A stretch of DNA of 57,830 bases, taken from an uncultured Barnesiella sp. GTDB lineage: Bacteria; Bacteroidota; Bacteroidia; Bacteroidales; Barnesiellaceae. The DNA lies in NCBI GenBank assembly GCA_944320995.1, contig CALUJQ010000018.1, positions 1 to 57,830 of the forward strand, in the 5' to 3' direction. Under the pieces are notes generated by a model. It worked only from the letters and a program-made list of their open reading frames with translations. It was not told the DNA's origin and ran no database searches. Each line of letters starts with the position of its first letter. Positions within the stretch are counted from its first letter, which is position 1. Positions 26,966 to 36,233 of the stretch are shown here, one piece after another. A program made the position numbers and the translations under genes.

Positions 26966-28357
26966 TTATATTTCGTGTCTTTTGCCGAATGTAAAGTTTA
27001 CCCCGAAGCTGAAATTGGCCCGGGCATGGTTGATGGGGATAAATTGCGTAGAGTATTTTGTGGCAAAATAGTCGGTTCCGAAAAATACATTGAATCCCGG
27101 TGCACAGATGTTGAGTATAGCCCCTACGGAACTACCCATGTTGGATACCGAACCGTTGAGTGTGATGTGCAGAGCCGAAAGAGGACGGAAGTTGACGGCA
27201 GCCATACCTTCGGCATAGGTGCGATAGCCTCCGAAACGGGTGGTCGAAAGAAGCCCGAAAGAGATTTTGTCGTTCAGGATACTATACTCGGCTCCGATGC
27301 GCATGGTGGTGCGGAGGGATTTGGATACCGATTGGCTTTCCGATTTGTAGAATTTGGTAAGTGCCTCTAAATCGTTTTGCAGTTCATCGACTTTATTGTC
27401 GAAAGGATTTTCACCGTTTTCATCGTCTTCGGCGCCGATATTATCGAATCCTGTGTAACGGAATTCCCGGTTGGGGTCGGTTTCGCCGCGCGAGAGTTCT
27501 CCCCAATTCATGAATCCGATGTCGGTAAGGGCGGCAGAGAGTGTGAGGTTGTCGATGAGCTCGTAGGTGGCTCCGAGGTCAAATCCCAATCCAAAGCCTC
27601 CGATCCCGAAATTATTGCCCATCTCATATCCTGTAATCTCGCCCGTCTCGGGGTCGGTTTTGAATTGGAGGAGCGAAGAGGCTTGTATATGGCCCGATTG
27701 TTTAATGAGCCATTCGTCTTGCGACATGGTGATGTCCATTCGGTCGATGCGGGCCTCGGCATGAGCAGCTCCTACAAGGACCTTTACTTTGGCGCCGATA
27801 CCCAGTTTGTCGTTGATGTCGCGGGCGTGGCCCAGAGCCAGTTCTACATAATTGTCGGTCGAGACGGTGATGTTACTCATGTCGTAGCGGGTTATACCGC
27901 TTGCTTTCTGGCCGGTTTTGAGGAATTGGAATATCTCTTTGGGCATATATACTCCGGTTTGGCTTTTCAGGGCCAGATTGAATGTGTTTTGTCCGCCCCA
28001 CGCCCAAAAACCGAAAGATATAATATCCATGCCTAAGTCGAGTTCAACCGTGTTATTAGGGGTCAATTTCCCTAAGAACTCATCGGCCGGGACGCTTTCG
28101 TGGAGGAATGTCACCAATTCGTTGTCTCTGGGATAGAGAAATGTGCCCAGTCCTAAATTGGAGTTGACTCCTAAGTAGAAATTCCCGAGCATGGGGAAAC
28201 TGACGTACCCGTTGGGGGTTTTGAGCGCCGGGTTGAGTTGGTTGCGTTTAGTCATCTTCTCCATGAAATAGGAAGAGTTGAGCGATTGGGCCGACAAGCC
28301 AAAGGTAAGGGCCAAAGCGGCGCAGGTGCTTATGATGTATTTTATATTTTGTTTCAT
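26966..28357 (-). CDS. DUF5723 family outer-membrane barrel protein
   Basis: A 463-residue secreted protein with a signal peptide cleaved after SAQ. It has the family opening SLNSSYFMEKMTKRNQLNPAL, FPMLGNFYLGVNSNLGLG, and GFDLGATYELIDNLTLSAAL, then ends in strands (ARANFSFGVNFTFGKRHEI). The pattern is that of an outer-membrane beta-barrel of the PorV/FadL type (DUF5723), abundant in Bacteroidales but of unknown function. It is the second gene of a two-gene operon; the partner lipoprotein lies 21 bases upstream. Family call fairly sure, role unknown. Confidence 0.8.
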   Translation of the reverse strand: MKQNIKYIISTCAALALTFGLSAQSLNSSYFMEKMTKRNQLNPALKTPNGYVSFPMLGNFYLGVNSNLGLGTFLYPRDNELVTFLHESVPADEFLGKLTPNNTVELDLGMDIISFGFWAWGGQNTFNLALKSQTGVYMPKEIFQFLKTGQKASGITRYDMSNITVSTDNYVELALGHARDINDKLGIGAKVKVLVGAAHAEARIDRMDITMSQDEWLIKQSGHIQASSLLQFKTDPETGEITGYEMGNNFGIGGFGLGFDLGATYELIDNLTLSAALTDIGFMNWGELSRGETDPNREFRYTGFDNIGAEDDENGENPFDNKVDELQNDLEALTKFYKSESQSVSKSLRTTMRIGAEYSILNDKISFGLLSTTRFGGYRTYAEGMAAVNFRPLSALHITLNGSVSNMGSSVGAILNICAPGFNVFFGTDYFATKYSTQFIPINHARANFSFGVNFTFGKRHEI

Positions 28358-28378
28358 CGTTTATCTTTATTGATGTTA

Positions 28379-30145
28379 TTACATATCTTCCAAATCAAAT
28401 TGGGCTCCGTCGGGGAGTTTGGCCGATAGACGGACGACAATATATTGGTTGGGTCGCAAGGTGACATCGTTGTTTTCTCCGTTTTTCCCTTCGATTTTGA
28501 GATATAGTTTATCCAGTTCTTGAAGGGCATTTTTCCGCTCTTCTTTAAGGTCGATTTTGAGTTCCGAGGAATTTACGGAGAGGATATCGCCGGTTCCGTT
28601 TTCAGCAGGACCGGCCTCTATTTCTAAATTCTGAGGGAGCGAAATACCCGATATTGGGTTCCCCTCTTTATCCCGAGGATCGATGGAGAGCGACAGTCCC
28701 AAGGGAATAGCATTGTCAACTACAACCGATAGCTCGAGATGCCGGACTTTATCGACAATGTCGGACAGGTCGCTACTGAGGTTGTCGATAGTGTCTTTGT
28801 AGATGATACAAAGGTTTTCAAATTCCAGTGGAACATTTATGTCGTAGTCTATGTCGAGGTTGTAATCGTCTTTTCCCAACGAGATGGCTTCGTCTTGGGT
28901 CGTACTTTCGATTTCGATATGCGTAACTTTTAAATTGATTTTGTCGGGAATGGTCCTAAGCAGTGATGTGAGCGATCCCGAAGTGATCTCGGGAGAGTTT
29001 TTGGTGATGGAGAACTGGTTTTGTTGTCCGCCCTGTAAGGTTAAACCTAAAGAGACTATGTTGTTATTCACGATATTTCCGTTTTCGTCCAAGGGCGTTA
29101 TTTCAAATTGAGTCTTTATAGGAGCCTCGATAGGATTCAGTACAGAGAGGTTGATCGACAGGTCTTTCACTTCGAGCGAGGTCCCTTCTTCTTTGAGGAA
29201 ATCGGGCAGGTCCGAGAGTGACACCTCGGTATCTATATCGACATTCGGTATAATGGTTCCTGCCACTTTTTCTACCCGTACTTCGGGTGTGGGTAATATC
29301 AATTGAGGTTGCACGTTGATTTCGAAGTTCTCGAGGTCGTTATAGCCAACCGATTGCTTGTCGGCATATACCCGGCCTTTGATAGCAACTTCATCGGTTA
29401 AGGTTAAAACACCGTTTTCGACACGCGGGTTGGAAATGCCATGAATGGTTATAGGAATGGATATTGTACCGTTGCCGTTAGCTAATTCGAGAATCTTGGA
29501 GATGAAAATCGAGGAGCCTTTTTGTTGGATTTCAGTGCTCGGTTCGGTCTCGAAGTCGAGTATGTCGGGCAATGACAGTTCGATTCCCGAGAGATACAAG
29601 CGAGGCAAGAATGTGGGTATTCCCTCAATGGAAATGTCGAGGGTTGTGCGAAGCGGCTCTCTGTTATTGTCGGTAACGGTTACGTAGCTGATAGTTTTTA
29701 TCTCTTCCGGGATGTCGGTATGGATATTGAAATTTTCAGATGTATTAATATCGGCATCGAATGCAATTTCTATTTCGGGCATCTCCAATCCCGGAATATC
29801 CGGAAGGGTTACATCGGCAGGTTTCGTAAATTTACTGGCATAGGGGGTGAATTCAGGCGAGAAATCGTCGATAATAACCGGGTCTATGGCATCGACGCTT
29901 TCAGAGATATTATCGGCTTTGTTGATTACATACTTCCCGTCGATGATATGGAGTGCGTCCCCTTCTTCGAGCATTCGGTCGAGTTCGATCTTTTCGGTCT
30001 CTCCGATAGGTAAACTTAAATTTCCTCCTACGCTTACCTCTAAATTAATATCTTTCCCCAAATCGTAGTCATTGTCTATGCATGAAAATAAACTTAGCAA
30101 TAGTCCGGGGAAAAGACTATTAACCGCAATTTTTGTAAATTTCAT
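28379..30145 (-). CDS. Large lipoprotein paired with the DUF5723 barrel
   Basis: A 588-residue lipoprotein (signal peptide ending FSC, lipid Cys22) followed by FIDNDYDLGKDINLEV-like acidic sequence (IDNDYDLGKDINLEV). The rest is a long series of beta-rich segments with recurring patterns such as LPDIPGLEMPEIEIAF, LPDFLKEEGTSLEVKDLS, and ITPLDENGNIVNNN, suggesting stacked immunoglobulin-like or BON-like beta domains facing out of the cell or into the periplasm. I do not recognise a named domain. Its tight pairing with a DUF5723 gene recurs in Bacteroidales, so the two probably form an envelope complex. Function not known. Confidence 0.78.
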   Translation of the reverse strand: MKFTKIAVNSLFPGLLLSLFSCIDNDYDLGKDINLEVSVGGNLSLPIGETEKIELDRMLEEGDALHIIDGKYVINKADNISESVDAIDPVIIDDFSPEFTPYASKFTKPADVTLPDIPGLEMPEIEIAFDADINTSENFNIHTDIPEEIKTISYVTVTDNNREPLRTTLDISIEGIPTFLPRLYLSGIELSLPDILDFETEPSTEIQQKGSSIFISKILELANGNGTISIPITIHGISNPRVENGVLTLTDEVAIKGRVYADKQSVGYNDLENFEINVQPQLILPTPEVRVEKVAGTIIPNVDIDTEVSLSDLPDFLKEEGTSLEVKDLSINLSVLNPIEAPIKTQFEITPLDENGNIVNNNIVSLGLTLQGGQQNQFSITKNSPEITSGSLTSLLRTIPDKINLKVTHIEIESTTQDEAISLGKDDYNLDIDYDINVPLEFENLCIIYKDTIDNLSSDLSDIVDKVRHLELSVVVDNAIPLGLSLSIDPRDKEGNPISGISLPQNLEIEAGPAENGTGDILSVNSSELKIDLKEERKNALQELDKLYLKIEGKNGENNDVTLRPNQYIVVRLSAKLPDGAQFDLEDM

Positions 30146-30202
30146 AAAAAGTATTTGAGTTATTATTTTTTATTATATTAACACAGTCCGCTTTTCAAGG
30201 TG

Positions 30203-30210
30203 CAAAGGTA
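30203..30210 (-). promoter_or_regulatory. Candidate -7 box of the lipoprotein-DUF5723 operon
   Basis: TACCTTTG on the minus strand, 57 bases upstream of the start. The region further upstream is A/T rich with no TTTG at 19-21 bases. Confidence 0.5.
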
Positions 30211-30318
30211 TTCTTTTTTTTGGGAAAAAACTATTGTTTATGTGAAATAGATGTTTCATTTGTGTTACAAAAAATGGTAAAATGTGAGATTTATTTCTCC
30301 GGAATAAGGTATAAGAAC

Positions 30319-30357
30319 ACGCCCCCTTTCGATGGGAAGGGGGCGTATTTTTATTTT
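30319..30357. terminator. Strong hairpin after the macroglobulin gene
   Basis: ACGCCCCCTTTC and GGAAGGGGGCGT form a 12-base-pair stem with loop GATG. The T-rich side is on the plus strand, yet the only plausible transcript reaching it is the minus-strand macroglobulin gene that ends 18 bases away. It may work in both directions. Confidence 0.75.
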
Positions 30358-30364
30358 AATGAGG

Positions 30365-33300
30365 CTATTTGATAATGATTGTTTGAGCCGGAACTCTGGC
30401 TATTATTTGCGGGGCGTAAAGCGATTGTATGGTCGAGAGCCCTTGTGTGTATTCGCCGGGGCGGTCGATATTGAGTTCGTAGGAGATGACATAGGTTCCT
30501 TTGGGGAGAAAATCGAAATAGAATCTCGATTCGGAATTCCTCACTTCTTCGTAGTAGCATATTTGTTCTCGGCATTTATAGCCCGACAGTTGTTCTACCG
30601 GTTCAAGGCAGGCGGCCCGGTTGTCGATGAGGCAAACGAATTGCATGTCGCGTCCGACGGTGATGGTGAGCCGTATGGCGATTCGATCGCCGGATTTGAG
30701 CGAAATGGAATTGATAGGTTCATATATGCCAGATTGTTGCCTCTTTAAAATTTGACGGGAAAGCGATAAATCTCCGCTCGAAGCAGCCGACACATTTTTT
30801 ACATCGTCGTAGTATTGCCAGTAGAGAGCTCCCCACGAGGGTTGGGCATGGTCGGTCGAGATGAGGGCCTGGGCGTCGGCTGTGGTTACATGGTTGCCCG
30901 GTAGGGTGTATTCGGCGAGACCCATAAAAGGCTCGTCCGGGTTGTATTTCATCTCTTTGCCCCCCCACATGATGATGGGTTGGGCGGTATCGGCTGCCAA
31001 CCAGTCGCTGCCGCCGTAGAGCAGGGCGTAGATGGCTTCGAGGGTCGAAGGAACCGACTCCCATTCGTTGGTCTGTTTTTGGGAGAGCAGCCAGCGGCGC
31101 ATTTCGTCGAGTTCGGTGGTGACGGGCTCGACTGTCGTGAAGGCGGCAATGAGGGCGCATTGCTCCTGTACGGCGCTATTGTTGTACCAATAAGATGAGC
31201 GGTTGTTGGGCCAGAACATACCTTTGTCGGGAGTGTTTACGGCATATTGGCGCAGCGAAGCGACAATATCGCGGGCAACGTCGATAAACCCGTATCGATG
31301 TAGGGCAATGGCGGCATAGGCTTTTTCGATAGTTGAGAGGTGTACCCATTGTTTGAGCTGTTCGACCATCTTTTTGTGCAGTTCGAGGGCCTCGCCCGAC
31401 AGTGGAATGTCAAGATAAGAGGAGCGCACGTGCAGGTAGCAGATGTCGTTGTAGGATAGGGGTGCGTCGGGGTTGACCTTACGTTGTTTGACGATGCCTT
31501 GGTCGAGGTAACCGATCGCCTTGATTTGCATGTCGTGTATCGCGTTGTTGTCGAAGGGAACGCCCATGGCACGCAACCGGGCGAAGTTTTCGAGCAGATT
31601 CATTGTTACCCATTGGCTCGATACCATGCCTTTGAACCAGCTCCATCCCCCGTCGGCCTTTTGAAGGTTTTGCAGTTTGAGAATGGCTTCGTGGGCGAGT
31701 CGGTCGGCCCGGTTGGTGTCGAAGAGGGTCGCGAGTTGTTGCATGCGTTCGGTTTCGTTATCGGCTTCGAGAACCCAAGGCGTGGCCGAGAGGAGTACTT
31801 GTTTCAACTCTTCGTTTTGGGCGAGGAGCGAGGTGAGGTTTTTACCGTCGGCGGCTTTCCACGTCTCGATGGCTTGGGCGATACGCGGGTTGCTGCGGGC
31901 TATCGACGAGGCTAAGCTGTTGGCGTAGAGCGTAGCTGCGATAGAGATGGCATCGTTGTTGTCGATGTCGGTGAGGGGGGGTAACGCCTGCACGGCATAC
32001 CAAGCTGGATTGTTACAGTATTGCAGGGTCAGGCGATAGCTTTCGACCGCAGGCGATTTGAGTTTCGTCTCCATGCCGGGCATGACGATAGTTGTGGCTT
32101 GTTTCCCGCCGGGTATGTAGAAAGGTTTGCTGTCGGTTACCAGTACTTTGGTCGGCAATACGGGCAGGATTTGTTGTTCTCCATCGCTGTGTTGCAAGGT
32201 CGATGCTTTTGTGCGGAAGCCTATTACCTCGATTCCGGCAGGAACCGTAAAAGAGAAGTTGACCGTGCGGTTTTCGTCGGTGTTGACGATGAAGGCATAC
32301 TGGCGGGAGTCGATAATGGCTTCGGTATAAGGGTCGAACAGTTCGAAGAGAATGGTGCCCTCCTGTACTTTCTCGCTTTGGTTTTGTATGGCTGTCGCGA
32401 TGGTCACTTCGTCGTCTTGCCGTACGAAGCGGGGTAGATTGGGCGATACCATGAGGGGTTTGGAAGCGATGGTTTGCGCTTCGTATTGTCCGGTGAACAA
32501 CTCTTTCGTATAGGCCAAAGCAAAGAATTGCCATGTCGTGTTTTCGTTGGGTACGGTGAACGAGACGGCTACATTACCCAGCGAGTCGGTCGTGAGCGAG
32601 GGGTAGAAGAAGGCGGTGCTTATCTCGCCGGAGCGCAGGGTGTTGTCGGGTTGCAAGCCCTCTTCGGCCGGATTGCCTTCGGCTACCGAGGGGGCTGTTG
32701 TCCCTTTGGCGGAAACCGCTACGTCCGCCAAATCTTCCGATGTGGCTTCTTCAAATTGAGCATTGCCTATTTGTACGCCGGGGACAGCCGATTTGCTTAC
32801 GAGGAATCGGTAGTTTCTGCTCCTTAACAGGTTGAGGTAGAGAAACTGCGTAGCTGTCTCGGACGGGGTGGACAGGTAGTCGGCATGAACGGACACTTGT
32901 AACCGTCGGCTGTAATAGTAATCGGTCGATGGTTGGGTCGAGATGCGTGCATAGGGAGTCGGAGCCGGTGCGCTGAACTTCCAGTCGTGGGCGCGAATGG
33001 CCTGCATCGAGGCGTCGAACATCTCGGTCATGAAGCGAGCCGTAACGGGATTGCCCTGAGCATCGGTTACGGAGAAGCCCCAGTTTTCGAGATTGCCCGG
33101 CAAAAGTTTGTCACGGAACGAGGAGGTCTTGATATTCAGTTTTTTGTCGGGCATACTCTTGCGTATAGTGGCCCGGGTTGTTTTCATTTCTCCATCGCGG
33201 ACGGTGAGCAAACTGACGGTGGCGATACCGTCAAACGAATCGTCGAACTTAATCGAGAGAGTCTTGCAACTGTTGTTGAGTTTGAGCATACGGGTCTCGA

Positions 33301-36154
33301 CCAGTCGGTCGGCCGTGTAGATGGAGTAAAAAATATATCCTTCTTTGAGCGAGGTCCCCACCGGGATTTTTACGGTTTCGCCTTCTTGGACGGTAATGTC
33401 GGTGCGGGGAAGCCAAATTTCGGTAAAGCAGGGCGGTTGTTTGTCTTTTTCGCTATATAATACGAAGTTGCACTCCGAGCGGATAATCCGTTTCGACTCG
33501 TCGTTGCTGAATGCTACGATGCGGTAAGGCCCCGAAGCCCATTTCGTAAAGTCGGGGTAGAGAGCCTTTCCGTCGGCCCCGATGGAAACCTCGCCCACTT
33601 GCATCTTGATTTTGAGGCTGTCGAGCGGTTGGCCCTCGGTGTTGTAGAGCGAGTAGAATACCAGTCGGCACCCTCGTTCGACGGGTTGTCCGTTGAGGTT
33701 ACGCACTTGGGCTTTGATTTGCCCGGCCGACTTGAACTTGTCGAGGTATCGGGGAGCGGTCACCGTGATGAAGTAGGGCGAGTCGCCTACCTGAACGGTA
33801 GTCGATTGCTCTACTGTCTCGCCGGTAGGTGCGGTGACGGTTGCCTCGATTTGGTAGATATAGGCTTGCTCGCGGTTGATATACTCTTCGAAAGAGTCGC
33901 GTTGCGGGATAAACGTGATGGCGAAGTTGCCCGAGCCGTCGACGGTAGTCGTGCGGCTCTCAATCTCCTCGCGGTCGGCGGGGAGGTAGAAACGGAAGAA
34001 GGGGTTGGCTTGCCGGTAGACGGTGTACTGTACCGAAGCCCCGGCTTGCGGCACTCCGCTGTAACTGCGGGCCGAACCTTGCAGGGTGACCGGTTTGCCG
34101 AAACTGGTCTCCTCGGTTACCGGTTTGAACTCGACGCGAAACATGGGCAATTTGTATTCGGCGACCGATACCGTGAGCTGGTCGCTCCACGAACGGTTTA
34201 CACGCAGAGAGTAGTTGCCCAGCAGATTGCCGCGGGGAATGACAAACGAGCCAGTGAATTGGCCGTAGGCGTCGGTGGTGACCTCGACCGAAGCTACCTC
34301 GCGCGACGAGGGGTCGAGCAGGGAGATTGTGCAGTGTTCGTCGGCTACGGTGCGGCTCTCGTGGGTCGAGTTGATATAGCGTGTTCCCGAGAAGTAGAGC
34401 GTCTGTCCCGGGCGGTAGAGCGAACGGTCGGTGAAGAGCGCAGTGCGGGTATTGCTGTCGTCGCGGTCGTAGCAGCCCGGAGATGAAAGGCGGGTGACCG
34501 GGGCAAAGCGGTCGAGAGGTGTAGAAACTTGGGCAAAGATGAATTTCCCGTCCTCGGTGTCGAAGTGACAGAGCCCGTTTTTGTCGGTGCGGAGCTGGGC
34601 TTTCTCTGTCGCTCCCGATCCTTGATAATTCTCCGAAGCATAGAGGATTACTTCGGCTTTGGGCAAGGGCTTGCCGGTGCGTGCATCGACGGCGAGCAGC
34701 TCGATACGTTTGTCGGAAGCCGGCCGCGAGATGACCTTCACGCCCGATACAGTGTGGTAGTTGGCCGATTGTTGCGGCTTTCCGTCGATGAGCATCTCGA
34801 CCACATAGAGCCCGGGGGCGAGTTGCGGGAAGGCGACAGTTCGTTGGCGGCTTACCAGCGAAAGGGAATCGCCAATGGCGTAGTCGTGGTCATAGACGCA
34901 GTCGCTGCGATTCCATTCGTGAGGTGTAGAATAGTTGTTTTGCTTGGCTAATGGAAGGTGCTCGGGCTGACGGTAAATTCGTACGGTGAGCCTATCTACA
35001 TTGCGGTATGATAGCTCCACGCTGTCGGTTTCACCCGGATAGGAGACATTGGAGATGGAGAAAGACGCCTCCCGTGCGGTGATGGTGTTGCGCAGGTTAA
35101 CCAGTGTGTTTATGCGATGGTACTTTGGATAGGCTGCAATCCATTGGTCACAGAAGTCGAGAGCCCGGTGGGCGTCGTCGTAGCGGTTGGAGTCCCATAA
35201 GGCCGAAGCGAGAACCGAAGCTACCTCGACCGAATAGGGTTTGTTGCGGTAACTTTCCAACAATTCGTTGAGTTGGTCGATGTAGTTGCGGTAGAGGCTG
35301 TTTTTGCCGTTAGGATAGATGTTCCCGCCCAAATATTCGAGCCGTCGCAAATCCCACATCATGAGCGGGGCCGAGCCCGTTTCGGCAGCGTGTGCTTTGA
35401 GGGCTTCGGCATAGAGTTGCAGGATACGCCCGTCGGGTTGGACTTTGTTGTCCAAGACTGCCGATGTGAATTTCTGTGCCGGAACCAGCAGCTCTTTACG
35501 GGCTATCGGTTGGATGGGCGAGTAGCTGTTCTCCTGCTTGTAGAGGTCGATGGCCCCGGAAATAACAAAATCGTAGAGGGTAGGCTGGAAAATCGAGTCG
35601 CTGCCGATGGCAAGAGCCTGGCGATAGTCGCCTATCGGGGTGGCCAGCAGCTCCTGTACGGGAGCCGTGGCAAGGGTGAGCAGAGTGTCGATTTTGGCCG
35701 AAAACATATTGGCGCTCCATGCTTCGATAGGAAGCGAAAAATCATCGACCTCTTCCCGCCAGCGTATTTGATAATTATTGTCGAGATAGATGTTGTATAG
35801 TTTGGCCGATAGTAATCGCAGCAAACTCTGTTCGGTGAGGTTTGGAGACTGATTGGAGAGTGATTCCATTTTGTCGATGATGGCCGGGAGGCTATCTACG
35901 TCGATGAGATATTGCGCTGCCGATTGTTTGACAAGTGCGGCAATGATACCCGGAGCATTGTGCTCGGCCAGCGCCTTTTGCAGTTCGGCATGGGCCGATT
36001 CTATCGCATTTTTGGGGGCGATTTTGATTTGTTCTTCGTTCGATGCTTCTTGCTCCATCGTATTTGTGTTTGAAGTATTTTCCCAAGCGTTTGCTCCAAT
36101 GATAACTCCCAATGAAAAGAGAGCAACCACGATAATCCATATTCTTTTTTTCAT
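30365..36154 (-). CDS. Alpha-2-macroglobulin family protein lacking the thioester
   Basis: A 1929-residue secreted envelope protein; signal peptide MKKRIWIIVVALFSLGVIIGANA. An N-terminal helical extension (about 30-330) is followed by the macroglobulin domains: MG-type segments with YRPGQTLYFSG (about 570), the bait-region domain, the A2M signature STAFFYPSLTTDSLGNVAVSF near residue 1180, and the alpha-alpha toroid containing NPAWYAVQALPPL (about 1385). Homologues with protease-trapping ability carry CxEQ shortly after that point; here the position reads DNNDAISIA, so neither Cys nor Gln is present. This resembles the non-thioester class (MagD/YfaS-like). No penicillin-binding protein 1C gene is adjacent. 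Likely structural or inhibitory periplasmic defence protein. Confidence 0.9.
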   Translation of the reverse strand: MKKRIWIIVVALFSLGVIIGANAWENTSNTNTMEQEASNEEQIKIAPKNAIESAHAELQKALAEHNAPGIIAALVKQSAAQYLIDVDSLPAIIDKMESLSNQSPNLTEQSLLRLLSAKLYNIYLDNNYQIRWREEVDDFSLPIEAWSANMFSAKIDTLLTLATAPVQELLATPIGDYRQALAIGSDSIFQPTLYDFVISGAIDLYKQENSYSPIQPIARKELLVPAQKFTSAVLDNKVQPDGRILQLYAEALKAHAAETGSAPLMMWDLRRLEYLGGNIYPNGKNSLYRNYIDQLNELLESYRNKPYSVEVASVLASALWDSNRYDDAHRALDFCDQWIAAYPKYHRINTLVNLRNTITAREASFSISNVSYPGETDSVELSYRNVDRLTVRIYRQPEHLPLAKQNNYSTPHEWNRSDCVYDHDYAIGDSLSLVSRQRTVAFPQLAPGLYVVEMLIDGKPQQSANYHTVSGVKVISRPASDKRIELLAVDARTGKPLPKAEVILYASENYQGSGATEKAQLRTDKNGLCHFDTEDGKFIFAQVSTPLDRFAPVTRLSSPGCYDRDDSNTRTALFTDRSLYRPGQTLYFSGTRYINSTHESRTVADEHCTISLLDPSSREVASVEVTTDAYGQFTGSFVIPRGNLLGNYSLRVNRSWSDQLTVSVAEYKLPMFRVEFKPVTEETSFGKPVTLQGSARSYSGVPQAGASVQYTVYRQANPFFRFYLPADREEIESRTTTVDGSGNFAITFIPQRDSFEEYINREQAYIYQIEATVTAPTGETVEQSTTVQVGDSPYFITVTAPRYLDKFKSAGQIKAQVRNLNGQPVERGCRLVFYSLYNTEGQPLDSLKIKMQVGEVSIGADGKALYPDFTKWASGPYRIVAFSNDESKRIIRSECNFVLYSEKDKQPPCFTEIWLPRTDITVQEGETVKIPVGTSLKEGYIFYSIYTADRLVETRMLKLNNSCKTLSIKFDDSFDGIATVSLLTVRDGEMKTTRATIRKSMPDKKLNIKTSSFRDKLLPGNLENWGFSVTDAQGNPVTARFMTEMFDASMQAIRAHDWKFSAPAPTPYARISTQPSTDYYYSRRLQVSVHADYLSTPSETATQFLYLNLLRSRNYRFLVSKSAVPGVQIGNAQFEEATSEDLADVAVSAKGTTAPSVAEGNPAEEGLQPDNTLRSGEISTAFFYPSLTTDSLGNVAVSFTVPNENTTWQFFALAYTKELFTGQYEAQTIASKPLMVSPNLPRFVRQDDEVTIATAIQNQSEKVQEGTILFELFDPYTEAIIDSRQYAFIVNTDENRTVNFSFTVPAGIEVIGFRTKASTLQHSDGEQQILPVLPTKVLVTDSKPFYIPGGKQATTIVMPGMETKLKSPAVESYRLTLQYCNNPAWYAVQALPPLTDIDNNDAISIAATLYANSLASSIARSNPRIAQAIETWKAADGKNLTSLLAQNEELKQVLLSATPWVLEADNETERMQQLATLFDTNRADRLAHEAILKLQNLQKADGGWSWFKGMVSSQWVTMNLLENFARLRAMGVPFDNNAIHDMQIKAIGYLDQGIVKQRKVNPDAPLSYNDICYLHVRSSYLDIPLSGEALELHKKMVEQLKQWVHLSTIEKAYAAIALHRYGFIDVARDIVASLRQYAVNTPDKGMFWPNNRSSYWYNNSAVQEQCALIAAFTTVEPVTTELDEMRRWLLSQKQTNEWESVPSTLEAIYALLYGGSDWLAADTAQPIIMWGGKEMKYNPDEPFMGLAEYTLPGNHVTTADAQALISTDHAQPSWGALYWQYYDDVKNVSAASSGDLSLSRQILKRQQSGIYEPINSISLKSGDRIAIRLTITVGRDMQFVCLIDNRAACLEPVEQLSGYKCREQICYYEEVRNSESRFYFDFLPKGTYVISYELNIDRPGEYTQGLSTIQSLYAPQIIARVPAQTIIIK

Positions 36155-36233
36155 ATCTCGAAAATGTTAATATGTTTGGGTTATATAAATAAAATTTACT
36201 TAACTGTTTGTATTAAAAAAGACGATTCTTGTT

